From contig NC_063014.1 in the NCBI RefSeq assembly GCF_020509005.1, positions 1,364,001 to 1,428,000 on the forward strand: a stretch of DNA of 64,000 nt. The letters are read 5' to 3'. The notes below the pieces were generated by a model that worked only from the letters and a program-made list of their open reading frames with translations, did not search any database and was not told the origin of the DNA. This document shows positions 10,008 to 21,337 of this stretch, piece by piece. Each line of letters starts with the position of its first letter. Position 1 is the stretch's first letter. Both the position numbers and the translations under genes were made by a program. Source of the DNA: Fulvia fulva. Lineage: Eukaryota > Ascomycota > Dothideomycetes > Mycosphaerellales > Mycosphaerellaceae.

Positions 10008-11462
10008 ATGGCTGCAACTCGAGAGCTCGAGATGAGCGACCACTATCCCATCGAGCTGCGCTACATCAAAGCGCTGTTCGTTCAACGCCAGTACCGAAAA
10101 TGCATTCAAGCATGTCGCGACGTCACCAAGCTCGCCGACTCGCGACAACACGAGCCAGCACTGCAGAAGACATTCATTAGCCTCTACGCAGGACTCGCTC
10201 ACGATGAGGTCGCCCGCTCTATGCACCAGAACTCCATCACGAAGCTGCCCTGCTACGAGTCGGCCGAGCAGCTCTTTATGCAAGCGCTAGATGCTCTGCC
10301 GTCCTACGAAGATGCAAGACATCAGTGCAGCCAGACTCCCCCTTCCGATCCAGAACCCGTGCCCGACACAGCCAGCGCAACTGAGCCATACCGCTCGCCC
10401 AGCATCGACGAGCCTTCGTTCGGCGACCTCAACAGACTGTCTCGTGCGAGCTCCTCGGTCCTCTCCTCGCCACCAATCTTTCATCGACACAGTCAACAAA
10501 GCCTATCTGTGCGATCATCCTTCTTCTCGCCCGGAGCCAGCACTTCAGATACGGACGATCTCGAGAGCCATGACAGCTTCTCGGAGCTCCTGACACCTAC
10601 AAGACTACTCAATCGCGACTTCTCCCGCATATCCCTTCTCGACATCGCGAACTCATCCTTGCCGCGAGCCACGTCGAGGATGTCATTGATAGAGCCGCCG
10701 AAGACACCCCAACGAAAGAAGTCACTATCACAAGGACTCATGCGTCCCATCCGACCTGGATCACCGGCCAAGCAGTTCCACATACCACCAACACTCCCAT
10801 ACTCTGGCGCTCCTCAGCGCATGCCGTCCAGGCTGCCACAACTCGCGACTCGAACCAAGACTGAGACTCGTCTCGAGATTGCCCGCGTTGATTCTGCTAT
10901 GGGCGAGTCCTCTTTTGTCACCTGCCCAGAACCGGTATCACCCATGTCTCAGACAGGCTCCGATGTCAACCTCTCGGATGCCTCGACGGTATCAGCATTG
11001 TCGCCACCACTGACGCCAACTCACCCAGCTCGGAGCAGCTCCGTGACGACTCTAGGTCCAAGCGAGCCGCCGCTGCTCGATGAAAGCAAGTTTCTACGCT
11101 TCACCGATCATCTCCGTGCAATGCGCACGCAGCTGGAGAGCCACATCGTAATGGTGCAGCAAGCACAGGATAAATTACGTCAAGTGCAAACGGAGAGGAG
11201 AGCTCAGCGTGCAACACAGCCCGCAAGATCCAAGAACACCGCTAGGGACTACTTCAGCAGTCCCGCCCAGCTAAGCCCCAAGGACAATTCGGTAGTGCGA
11301 CTCCAGCAGGCGCGTAGCTTCTGGTCCTTCATACCCGAGGACATCAAGGCGGACGAGAAGAAGAGGCGGATTCAAGCGGGTAGGGATAGAGGGTGGAAGA
11401 AGGAGCGTTTCCAGCCGGGACGTTATCGAGACTTGTGTGAGAAAGCTCTCGCGGAGCTCTGA
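10008..11462 (+). CDS. Hypothetical protein with TPR-like N terminus and disordered Ser/Pro-rich middle
   Basis: 484 residues from the ATG at 10008, chosen for its strong context (caccATGgc) and because MAATRELEMSDHYPIEL is immediately followed by the ordered region. An upstream in-frame ATG at 9924 is possible. Residues about 12-90 (YPIELRYIKALFVQRQYRKC onward) are helical, with Leu/Ala/Tyr spacing like TPR-type repeats. Residues about 100-370 are Ser/Pro/Thr-rich with repeated SP/TP sites (SSPPIF, LTPTRLL, PPKTPQRK), suited to phosphorylation. The C terminus (about 370-484) has a predicted coiled coil (HLRAMRTQLESHIVMVQQAQ) and a basic end. No named family recognised; I infer a fungal scaffold-type protein. 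Confidence 0.78.
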   Translation: MAATRELEMSDHYPIELRYIKALFVQRQYRKCIQACRDVTKLADSRQHEPALQKTFISLYAGLAHDEVARSMHQNSITKLPCYESAEQLFMQALDALPSYEDARHQCSQTPPSDPEPVPDTASATEPYRSPSIDEPSFGDLNRLSRASSSVLSSPPIFHRHSQQSLSVRSSFFSPGASTSDTDDLESHDSFSELLTPTRLLNRDFSRISLLDIANSSLPRATSRMSLIEPPKTPQRKKSLSQGLMRPIRPGSPAKQFHIPPTLPYSGAPQRMPSRLPQLATRTKTETRLEIARVDSAMGESSFVTCPEPVSPMSQTGSDVNLSDASTVSALSPPLTPTHPARSSSVTTLGPSEPPLLDESKFLRFTDHLRAMRTQLESHIVMVQQAQDKLRQVQTERRAQRATQPARSKNTARDYFSSPAQLSPKDNSVVRLQQARSFWSFIPEDIKADEKKRRIQAGRDRGWKKERFQPGRYRDLCEKALAEL

Positions 11463-14400
11463 GAGGAGTGTGGTTAAGCATGAACATTGTGATAGAAAAG
11501 GAGGAACAACTTATAGCACGAACACCATGATTGACCTGCTCGTACGGCGCATTTATCGGAAGGGGCGTTGACCATGAACAGCCCTCGCAGAGCATGGGCA
11601 TTGACTGTCGCAGCTACCCAGTCCCTCGATTGCTGTACAATATGTAACATCACATCATCGGCTTCAAGCAGAGGAGTCCATAATGACCACCAATACTGGG
11701 TCTATCGATCATCATTCTCATGCCAAATCTCCTCGCTCACCATGTTTCACCATCAGTAAAGACATAGTCAGTTCTGCCAACGGCGAGAAATCGCATCCAA
11801 CCAGCGACCACATCAGCAGTCAACCAATCCGCAGTCAATTTGCCCTTCCTGACCAACCTCAAAGGCGCGTACCATATGACCGCCTCGAGATCCACCTCCA
11901 TCTCATCCATTCTCAAACTCACAGACTTTAATTGTCTCCTCGCTTCAAAAATCTCGAAAGCACCCGTGGACGCCCACATAGACTAAAAAAATCGAAAGTA
12001 GTAGCAGTCAGACCAGCCACAACCGCCTCCACCCCTGCCATTTCAGAGCACTGGATCCACGACTCGGAGGATCGATTCGCGAGCTCGAGGGTTCATTCCT
12101 GGGTAAAAGAGGACTCGAGGTCGAGGGAGGATAGCGGGTAAGGTGTCCCCAGATGATGAGCTTTGGCGCGAAGGGAAAAAGTCATAGAGAGCTTGGAAGG
12201 AGGGGTTGGATGGGGGGGGGGGGGGGTCAACGGAAGGCAGGTCTGAGGGTTCGACAGGGAAGCGTCTGTCAGAAGGGGTTTTCTCAGGGGGAATTGACAT
12301 TGAGAGGGTAAGAGGCGAGAGGGAGGTTGGTCAATGAGGTGGGATCTTGAGGTTGGGGGGTTCAGGTGTACGAGGCTAGTGATCATGTTCGTTGGCGGGT
12401 TGGGGAATGGAATTGGTGCTGACACATGGCGATGAAATCGATGTATGGGACTATCGCGATTGTCGCATGGCGCCGTGTTCTTACAAGCAGCTGGGTGCTA
12501 CCGACAGTCAGACTGTACGTCAGTCTCTATGAAGTGTCAGTTCTGGGTTGAGAAAGAGTCACAGCGCCTGCCAGCACCTATTCTCGTCGTTCACTCTTGG
12601 TATGCTTCGACCAGGTGCTTCCGATCGGTACGAGCATCATGCGAAACCGGTGCCTGCCATGCGCACGTGTTTCGGAAGGATATGAAGTCAATTGACGTTG
12701 CAAGGATCTCGACCAGGTGTGCATCAAGCATGTGAAAGCACATGCGGTCCCGTGTTTCGTCACGATGATCTCTCCAGTTCGAGCTTATGCAGGTCCAGCA
12801 AATGATGACCTCCTCTGACCTACCGGATACCTCGCATCTGTTTGCTCCCTGCTCAACGAAGTCAAAGTTGCTGATGAGAGGTCCTGTGTAAGCGACGGAG
12901 CTCGAGGAAATGCAGTCATCATGGAAGATGTGGGCGATAAGCAGATGCCTCGATCGCCGCGGTTCCTGGGATGGCTTGATGATGCAGCTGTCGAAGGGCC
13001 GTCCATGAGGGCTTTCACATCCGAACTTGTACGCTTGGCGACAGTCGAGGGCCTGGATTCCTCCAGCCGATGCTTACGGGAAGGAAAGATGGTGGCTCCT
13101 TCCGGCAGACTTCATTCTGAAAAGCAGGGCTGAACATTCCATGATCGCATATTGACCTTTGCAAATTGGCTTGCTTCTCAAGTCCTTACATTCCGTGGGT
13201 TGCGAGGACTGTCATCCACCCCTGATCAATACTCATCCTGGCTGCTGAATCCACGAATGCAATCGCTGGAATACGGGTCATGCTGCATCGATGCCACGCA
13301 ATGATTGGGAGTCCTATTTGTCAACAGCGCTCCTGAGGGCTTCTTCACGGCGCCATCTTCTTTCCATAGTTCTCATGATCTCAAGGTTGGAGCGCTTAGA
13401 GTTGGACATTTCAAACCAGGTCCTCCTCCAGTCGCAATAGGCAGATGTGAGTCCCTCCAGTTAAATCTGGATCGTTCTGTCGGTCAATGTGGATGGGAAT
13501 GCTTAGTTGTTCAATGTCAGAGCATTGACTACGAACAGCTAGTATTGACCAAGTTCAAGTCGATGACCATGCTGCGCGGTGGCTTGCTTATGCGATGCAT
13601 GTAGCTGAACCAGCTGTCATCAATGTCACGCGAAAGCCGCGGTTTCAGTTCCCTTTGAGCATTCTATCAAGCATGCGCACGTCGTGATGAACGAATCGTC
13701 GAGGTTGCCGTGGTCCTCGGCAAGGGCTGCCTCGATAGGCTATCACAAGGAAATGATTGAGAAGTCTATGTGCCCACTGTGGATAACCAGAGTTCGAAGA
13801 ACGCCGGCAAGAGACTCGGGTATAACAGAACCACGTGTTCAGTCCCAGCCTTGGAGATAAGAATGTGGAGTACTCCGGAAGATTACGACACGGGATGGAT
13901 CTCGAGCTTTTGCATGTGATAGTGCCAGAAGTATGCAGTCTGTCGCGTTGCGGTGCGATATGGCGGCCAATGTGGAGGGTGTATGAATGAATGTCTCCAT
14001 CTGCTTCAACTTCGGATGCAGACTCGGGAAGCCTGCAGCTTCAGCGCCGAAGCAATGCCAAACGATGCCGGTCCGTATGCGGTCTTCTGCGGATAGTTAG
14101 ACAGCAGGAAGGTACCGTGTAGCTCGCCTTGCACTGCTGCTGGAATTATCGTTGCTGAAAAGTCACGGCCGCATCTGCTCCACATCGGAATTGTTCGGGT
14201 GTTGACTTGCCAGGACCTCGTGCCGAGAGAGGCCGTAGCCCTCGGTCACCGATAGGCAGAGGCCTGCTTCCAACACAGTCTCGCGCACCCACCACCGCTC
14301 CAGCAGGTGGTATCAGTTGGTGCGTGATCGTGACCAGTGCACAGGGGCGACATTGATGAGAGGTGTGGAGCGTTAGTGGTACAAAGAGCACCAGCTCCGT

Positions 14401-16295
14401 CTCCGCAGCAAAATTTGCTCTTCCCCATAGCTCTCAACGTGATGATGTTCACGAGAACGCGCAATCCGTTCTGGATGCGTGCGCATCACAGCATCGTGCG
14501 ACGGCCAGGATGCCCTCTTTGCGGAGGAGGGCGTGTGATAGAAGGCTCGCCAGTGTGGGGTATTCGCTGATTCGGCTCATGTTCACATGGATGTCTCACT
14601 ATCTCGCAGACTTGTTGTGTGATGATGAGAAGAGTTTCTCCGCGAATCGAGGGTAAGAGCCAGAGCACGGTGTAAGGGCGTCCGTGGGGGCCTGAACTGC
14701 GTCCAGAAAGACTCTGAGCCACCACCCACAGATGCAACGAGACGTGGCTTGATGGGTGCGCGGTCACGACATCCCTATGCCTGATGGCGCTTCACTGCAG
14801 CAGAGCTGGAGCGGTCTGAACCACTTTGATTGCCTTCGGTTGCCGCAAACACCTCCCGGTCTTTCAACCAAGCGCTGTCGATGTGAGTTGGTCGGTGGTC
14901 GGCTTTTACGTGCAAGCATGGTGTGAAACTCATGCTCACTCTTCAGCCGCTATGAAATATATTGCTTGTGGAGAATGGGTCAAACGATGTAGTCAGTGAA
15001 TCTGCGGCGCCCCGAGGCGTTGGGTCCGCATGTGGCTTGCAGGACACATATCTATCTCTATGCACGTTGACAAGGAGTTGAACAGAAGGGTAGTGCTTGT
15101 ACAGTGCGGCACGTCATGGCCTCATCATTGTCGATGTCGCTAGGAGCACAATGGTGACCTGGCCGGACGTCCCAAGGCAAGCAAAGCATTAGCAGCGGTG
15201 GTGATATCAGCGATGCAGGGTCGCTCGAGATGTGCCGTTGACATCAGGACGGCACAATCAGTGGTGGTGGTAGGTAGTGTGCGGCGCAGACGACAGCAGT
15301 CCTTCGCAAAGCCTACTAGTAGAGCATGATGTATCAATTCAAGGCGAACTATGAGATGAAGTGAAGTAGTGCTGCCTTCCCCAGCACCCAGATCAGCATC
15401 CCACGGTGTAGCACTTTCCACACTTATCGCAGCCGCAAGGAAATCCTTGTCTTTGGTGGAGTGTCAGGCGCGTGGGATCGGAGGCATCCATCCATGCATG
15501 CAGCATCACAGTCCGCGTGCAGTACAATCTCCCTTTCTCTACTCTCGTCGACGCCAGCGGTCTATCGCAGCACGAATCCGATAAGCCAAACACGAGATAC
15601 AGCCGCATCGCCACCCGCAGAAATTCGCCCCAAACAAGTGCGGATCGCGTCCAGAGCGTCGTACGCAAGGAGTTGGTTCGGCGCAGGCTCTGAGCAGAAT
15701 TCATCGAGACAGCAGTCGCAGTCGTCACGGATCAGGAGTCGACATCCACCGAGCGCAGGCACTGCCGAACCGGGAGAAGAAGAATTTGTTCTCTGGGTGG
15801 GTCAGTACTCGGCCTTTCACAGCAGAGCGGCCGACGGATGCTCTGCGCTTTGCGACTGTCTCCTGTCGCAGCTGAAGACGACTCTGGCACGCCGCAAAGG
15901 GCGCCGACACTGTCTGTAACGTGGACTCGTCAGCGTGTCAGCCGCTGGAAACATCAGCTCAGCCACACATCGCTCCCGGACAGGATTCTCCAACATCCCG
16001 ATCTCTGCTGTCTGGGGTTCCCACTTCCCCGAGTGAACCACACAGCGAAGCACCGTGGTTTATACGTGCCTGCAGCTTAGCGTCGCGACTACACCGCCCC
16101 ACTTCAAGCCAGGAACAATTTCTGTGACCGACAGGCGACTCTGACGAGGAAATCTTCCGTCCTGCTTCTACTACTCCCGACTCCCCTCTTGCGGTCGTGC
16201 CAACCTGGAACCCCGGAATCAGCAGGCTGCAGCCGGAGAGTCAGCCTCCCAAACGATAATTTTAACCTTCACCCGCCAAGCACGGGGTGGCATTC
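11463..16295. other. gene-free stretch of about 4.8 kb upstream of creA
   Basis: No frame in this interval has a recognisable product or convincing coding character. A 15-bp G run lies at 12212-12226. The base composition is normal, not RIPed, so this does not look like decayed transposon. It includes the creA promoter and leader; the last 300 bp hold three matches to the CreA consensus SYGGRG (CTGGGG at 16012, CCCCAC reverse at 16097, CCGGAG at 16233). A long non-coding transcript or an unrecognised fast-evolving gene could be here; the sequence alone does not show it. Confidence 0.4.
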
Positions 16296-17004
16296 ATGCT
16301 CTCCAATCTTCTCAACCCAGAAGAACAACAAGTTCCCTCCGCCACCGCTGCTACTCCACAGCCGCCGAACATCGCGTCGACTTCCAACGGATCCACGCCG
16401 CCCTCGCAGTCAGCACCGCAGTCTCAATCAGCATCGCCCACACCTATGGCGGGCTCCGCCATGACCATGCCGGCCGTGGGCGCAATGCAGAACCAAGACG
16501 AACATCGTCCTGATCTGCCTCGTCCTTACAAATGTCCGCTCTGCGATAAGGCCTTCCATCGTCTCGAGCACCAAACTCGCCACATTCGTACCCACACTGG
16601 AGAGAAGCCGCATGCTTGCCAATTCCCCGGTTGCACGAAACGATTCAGCAGGTCCGACGAGTTGACTCGCCATTCGCGCATACACAACAACCCCAACTCA
16701 CGCCGAGGAAACAAGCAGCATGTCGCCGCCGCCGCCGCCGCTGCAGTACAGGCCGGCATGTACGACAACGCCGCCCTACAGCAGCAGATTCAACAAATGA
16801 CCCAGCTCAACCATGTCAACCAAATGAACCAGATGAATCAACTGAGCCAGATGAACCATATGGGCCACCTCAACCAGCTCAGTCAACTTAACCAGCCAAG
16901 TCCGCACCACATGAACGGTAGCCACATGAACGGAATCATGCCTCCTCCACCACAACAACATCTCCAGCAACTTCAGCAGTTACAGCAGCAGCAGCAGCAA
17001 GCGC

Positions 17005-17035
<31 letters not shown>

Positions 17036-17963
17036 GCAACAACAGCAACAACAACAGCAACAGCAGGCGCAGCAGCAGCAACCACCTCCGCATCCACAAC
17101 CTCAGCCTCAGCCTCAGCCGCAAACCACTCAGTCTGCCCCTACGTCGCAACTGAGCTCGCCGAACGTCTCGCCTCCACACTCTTACGCAACCTACGCGAG
17201 CACACCTGGCTCATACATGACACGTAACGTCAGTGGAGATATCAGTCCGGCTGCTGGAAACGCCTACGGACATCGACCGATGGACATCAATTTACTTGCA
17301 ACCGCGGCTTCCCAAGTGGAGCGCGAGAACAGCCAGCTTCCCAACCAACACCTGTCGCTCCCAACAAGAAACACGTATTCGACGCATCCTTACCATCACC
17401 CGTACCACACTGGTCGCATGCCGTCGCTCTCATCTTACCACTATTCGTCGAACCCGACTTCGCAGCCCATGTCTCGTTCACACTCACACGAAGACGACGA
17501 ACGCCCTACGAAGAAGTCGAGGCCTGGAAGCCCACAGTCGACCGCACCACCGTCTCCCTCGTTCTCTCACGCGTCGGCTTCCCCCACTCCAGACCACACA
17601 CCACTGGCAACGCCCTCTCATTCCCCACGCCTACGACCGCAATTCTACCACAATGGCGTGCAGCTTCCAACATTACACCACCTCTCTTTGGCACATCAGC
17701 CACCGCCTGCTTTGGCACCGGTCGAGCCTTCTGCAGATGGTCAACAGCCATATGTACCGATGCAGCACAGCGGTCTGAGGATCAGCGAAATCATGGAAGC
17801 CGGCGATGGCGCGCAACGCAAGCTTCCTGTGCCCATGATCGCGCCTCCGAAAGATCAGAGCTACACAGTGAAGGGACTTGCGAATCCTGGAAGCGGACCC
17901 AGCAGTGGCTCGAATAGTGCGAGAGCAAGCGAGGCCGGCAACGATCTACAAGAACGCATGTAG
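16296..17963 (+). CDS. creA: Carbon catabolite repressor CreA/Cre1 (C2H2 zinc-finger transcription factor)
   Basis: 555 residues from the ATG at 16296 ([11 protein letters not shown]). Two C2H2 fingers lie at about 78-130: [19 protein letters not shown] (Cys80, Cys83, His96, His100) and [20 protein letters not shown] (Cys108, Cys113, His126, His130), joined by the linker THTGEKP. This is the CreA/Mig1 signature binding SYGGRG sites. Downstream features are an Ala run (about 144-150), an NQM/NQL repeat, a long glutamine tract broken by Ala (about 219-262), a PQ repeat, and the conserved [16 protein letters not shown] segment. It represses genes for alternative carbon sources when glucose is present. 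The N terminus lacks the SVDF residues I expect before SNLLNP, so an unseen upstream exon is possible. Confidence 0.95.
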
Positions 17964-19061
17964 ACTACCGTCTCCCGGACACGATTTGACAGCGTTTGGC
18001 GTTTCACACGGCAGGCACAGCACAAGCATTGATAGATTAAGCGTACTTTAGACGGACACAGCTACGAATACTTGCGACGGCCTAGATTGTTTCGAAAGTC
18101 AACCTTTTCAAGCGGGAGGAGTTCAAGCGACATAGATATGGATGGCGAACGAAGGCGGTGGGGAAGCAGTCGCAGTCGCGAGGCTCGCTGGAATCACTGC
18201 TCTTGTTGGATAGAACGGGATGGCGTTTCGATTTGGCGTTGACACTGGTATCCTCCGACATGGGGAGCTATTTAATCGGGCTTTGCTTCTTCGCTCTCAC
18301 TATCGGATAGAAAGCGCAACTTTGCGCTGTAATCGCGTTCGAGTACAACGTGGCCTCAAGCGAAAGATTACATGTTTCGATAATGACACGCTGCTAGCAT
18401 GCCCAAGAGTCAAGCTGTTCCAATCTCACAACGCCTTCTGTCTCGCCTATCATCGGTCGTTCAAGGATCGTTCTTTCCCTTGCTCCGCCATTTCCCGCAA
18501 TCTTAAATTCTACCGAGTACAGTACAACCGCGGATGAGCATCGGTGTTGCTCGGCACTGTGGAATATGAGTCGATACTGCGGAGTACATGTAACAGAAGC
18601 ATGTACTCCATACGCTTGACGTCTTTACCCCAGATCTGGCGTATGCACATGGGGCGATCAACGATCAATGGCTTTGCCTTCATCATCACTTCACTTTGTC
18701 TGAGACACTGACTGCCGCTTCTCGGTGCCAGCTCGTCACGAGGTTGTGTCATATTTCAATCAACATGAACGAAGTGCGGAGTCGTCTCCACTGCAATGGC
18801 GTGGTTGTCTTTCCAATAGCACTAGACTGGTATGACGAAGCGGGAAGATATCACAGGCCCCATCTGATCATGATAGTGACAGCGCAATCATCAATGGTTG
18901 CAGAGATCGAGTCGATGGCGCCGGCTTACTGCTTTGAGACACTCCGCTCATCCTATCTTCCATGTCACCACCGACCGCCTCGCTGCCTCGCGGTTGTCGT
19001 CGGCGTTTGCAACAATTCAACAGCGGTAGTGAGCACATTTCCAATAATTTCTCCTCCGCAA
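17964..19061. other. intergenic, 3' of creA to the Tc1 element
   Basis: Contains the creA 3' UTR and about 1 kb without a recognisable gene. The open frames at 18220-18537 and 18696-19115 show no family features, and the second runs into the transposon. Confidence 0.4.
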
Positions 19062-20307
19062 TACAGTCCTGGGCATAGTTTTTACAACCCCTGTTATTCC
19101 ACCTTTCCTCATTAGGAAGGATGTATCTACTGCTTGGCGTAGCTCAACACCTGGTGTGTCCTCCATTGTTGGCTATTACTGCCTCGTAGCGTTCTCGCAT
19201 ACTCTTGCATATACGTTGTATGTCCTCAGGTGTGAGCTTGGCCCATTCAATCTTGATAGCAGCTATTACCTCATCTCGTGTTGTAGGAAAATGAGCACCT
19301 ACCCTATGCTTAAGAAGAGCCTATAGATTCTCAATAGGGTTGAGATCTGGTGAATTGGCTGGCCATTCTATAAGGTGTAGGCCCTTCTCCTTAAATAGAC
19401 TCACCGTTGCCTTCGCCTTATAGATTAAGGCGTTGTCTTGTATAACAATGCAGTCCTACGAGCCTATTAACACTCGCTGCTTCTCAATTGCCGTGTGGAT
19501 AAGAGGGACAATCTGGCTGCGATACACCTCACCGTCGACAGAGCCCTTCTCGAATATATAGACTTCTATAGGTCCATCTGCAGAGATACAGCCCTATATC
19601 ATACAGGCTGAGAACTTGCGGAAGCGTGCTGTAAGACAGTGTTCGTGATAAGCCTCATCTGCCCTACGTGTCACATAGACCTGTCCGAATATTCCACACC
19701 TCAATGAAGCTTCATCTGTCTAAAGGACCTAAGCCCACTGTTCTACTGTCCATTTAATATGAGCCCTTGCCCATCGAAGCCGTGCCTCCTTATGTTTCTC
19801 AGTCAACAACGGCTTACGTGTTGCGACATATCGTGAGAAGCCCTCCTTCTCAAACGCAGCTCTTACTGTCCGGACGTCGCTGAAGATGCCCTCTATCGCG
19901 GCAATCTGTTCGTATCGCAGGCGGCGGCTGTTGGCATCAGTGGTGGCTCGATGGACAAGTCGCTAACGCTTGGAGGTGTTGATTACAGGTGGTGGGCCTC
20001 TCTTCTTCGGTGTGGAAGGTGGTACTCTTTCAAGCCGTGAGATTACTGAAGAGACAGAGCCTTTGTTAGTGTGAAGGGCGTCTGCAATCTGCTGCAGCGG
20101 CCAGTGGGCGTGTTTGTGAAGAGACCACATCTCGCCCTTCTCGAATTCGGTAAAGACGCGTCCCTTCGGCATGGTGGCGATAGATAGCGCGTGTGTGAGT
20201 GTGTGGATAATGAGATTGAAGGTAGCAACACCTTCTGAGATGGACATGGATAGCCGGAAGGGGTTAGCGTAAATACAGGGGTTGTAGAAACTATGCCCAG
20301 GACTGTA
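19062..20307 (-). mobile_element. Full-length Tc1-like element with TIRs and TA target duplication
   Basis: The element spans 19064-20305 (1,242 bp), flanked by TA on both sides (19062-19063 and 20306-20307). The terminal inverted repeats are 31 bp with one mismatch, starting CAGTCCTGGGCATAGTTT at both ends. It carries one transposase frame on the minus strand. RIP is light compared with the island at 42-64 kb: several TGG codons have become TAG, but the frame is otherwise uninterrupted. A shortened derivative with the same ends lies at 28922-29208. Confidence 0.94.
19144..20172 (-). pseudogene. Tc1 transposase, inactivated by in-frame TAG codons
   Basis: 343 codons from the ATG at 20172 (MPKGRVFTEFEKGEMWSLHK) to the stop at 19144, exactly in frame, the normal Tc1 length. 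The N-terminal helix-turn-helix region (QQIADALHTNKGSVSSVISR) is followed by the DDE catalytic region with IVIQDNA and the terminal WPANSPDLNPIEN. About six in-frame stops are TAG. At least three replace an expected Trp (second stop near VL-TDEASL, MI-GCIS, ENL-ALLKHRV), the change expected from TGG to TAG by RIP. PIHKAK has become LIYKAK by the same CpA to TpA change. No frameshift was needed to read it through. Confidence 0.9.
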
Positions 20308-21337
20308 TCTCCACACCCCGACTCCAGCATTTCTCCATGCACTTACGCCTTGGCCCGGAGGGCTTCCTTGCTCCGCCGTGTCCAGAAGGTAACACGACGA
20401 AAGAATCAGTATGGCTTCATCACGGGCCACCAATTAGCGCCGTGCAGCTAGCTCTCTCAACGATGCGCACACGCAGAGTGTGACTGACTTTCTCAACACT
20501 TTGACGAGCGGCCAACGATATCGCCGTGGTGGTGTGCGTGAATCGTGCCACCGGCGTTGGAGTTGGCGTGACGGATCACACCTCACTTTTTTTTCCAGCA
20601 GCAAGGCATGGGGGTCGCGGTGGTGGTGGTGGCGGTGGTGGTACACCGTTCCGTTACAATACTACAGTACATCACACGATTCGCAGCTTCGGGTAAATTG
20701 GGTGCGCATGATGATTACTTGTTCAGCCCTCTTTTCTCTTACTGCACGTCTGACGCGCCCCGCCGTACTCCGTGTCGTGTATCTTCGTTGTACTTTGTGG
20801 CTTGCATATTCATGCAACGCTTGGAGGCACATGGATGGTCCAAACGTGGGGTAATCTGGGGGAGTACATCGGTACATCGACATGCATGTCGAGGTGTTGC
20901 AAACTGGAGACGTGGCTGGACACGGTTCAGTGGAGTGCATGATGTGGAGAGAGATAAGGCGTGCCCTTGTTAGTGAGGCTGATCTTCTCTGCGGGCACCG
21001 TAGCCGTAGTGGCAGAGTACCACAAGCTGCTGGTCAGGAAGATGTCTCGCGGGGATGGAGATTGAGGGACGTTGTAGCAAAAGGCTGAATGCCGGATGAG
21101 GATCAAGAGTGAGCAAGATCGATTGATTGAGACAAACAGCTAGTAGGCGAACATCGCTAATACATATGGGTATCGTTGCGCTTCGGCAAATGCAGCAAAT
21201 TCGCACCAAACACATCATCCTCGGTCGTCCAGCAATCGTCCTTCGTCAACATCGTAGAGCGAACAGTCCTGTCCCCTCCGTATTACCTTCAGAAGACACG
21301 TTGCGATAGTCCTTGCTCGAGGTATGATCCATGAGCC
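20308..21337. other. intergenic, 3' of ECM11
   Basis: About 1 kb with no recognisable gene. A GGT-type simple repeat lies at about 20618-20641, next to a T run. It includes the 3' UTR of the ECM11-like gene at its right end. Confidence 0.4.
20618..20641. repeat. GGT/GGC trinucleotide microsatellite
   Basis: A run of about eight GGT-type triplets, one of them GGC, in non-coding DNA between the Tc1 element and ECM11. Seen directly; no function is implied. Confidence 0.85.

Noticed and set aside
12212..12226. 15-bp G run as a functional G-quadruplex
   Set aside because: A homopolymer run is seen, but a single tract in non-coding DNA (and possible sequencing slippage) is not enough to claim function.
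15461..15919. 152-codon frame upstream of creA
   Set aside because: Competes with other frames on both strands and shows no conserved motif; treated as part of the leader/promoter region.
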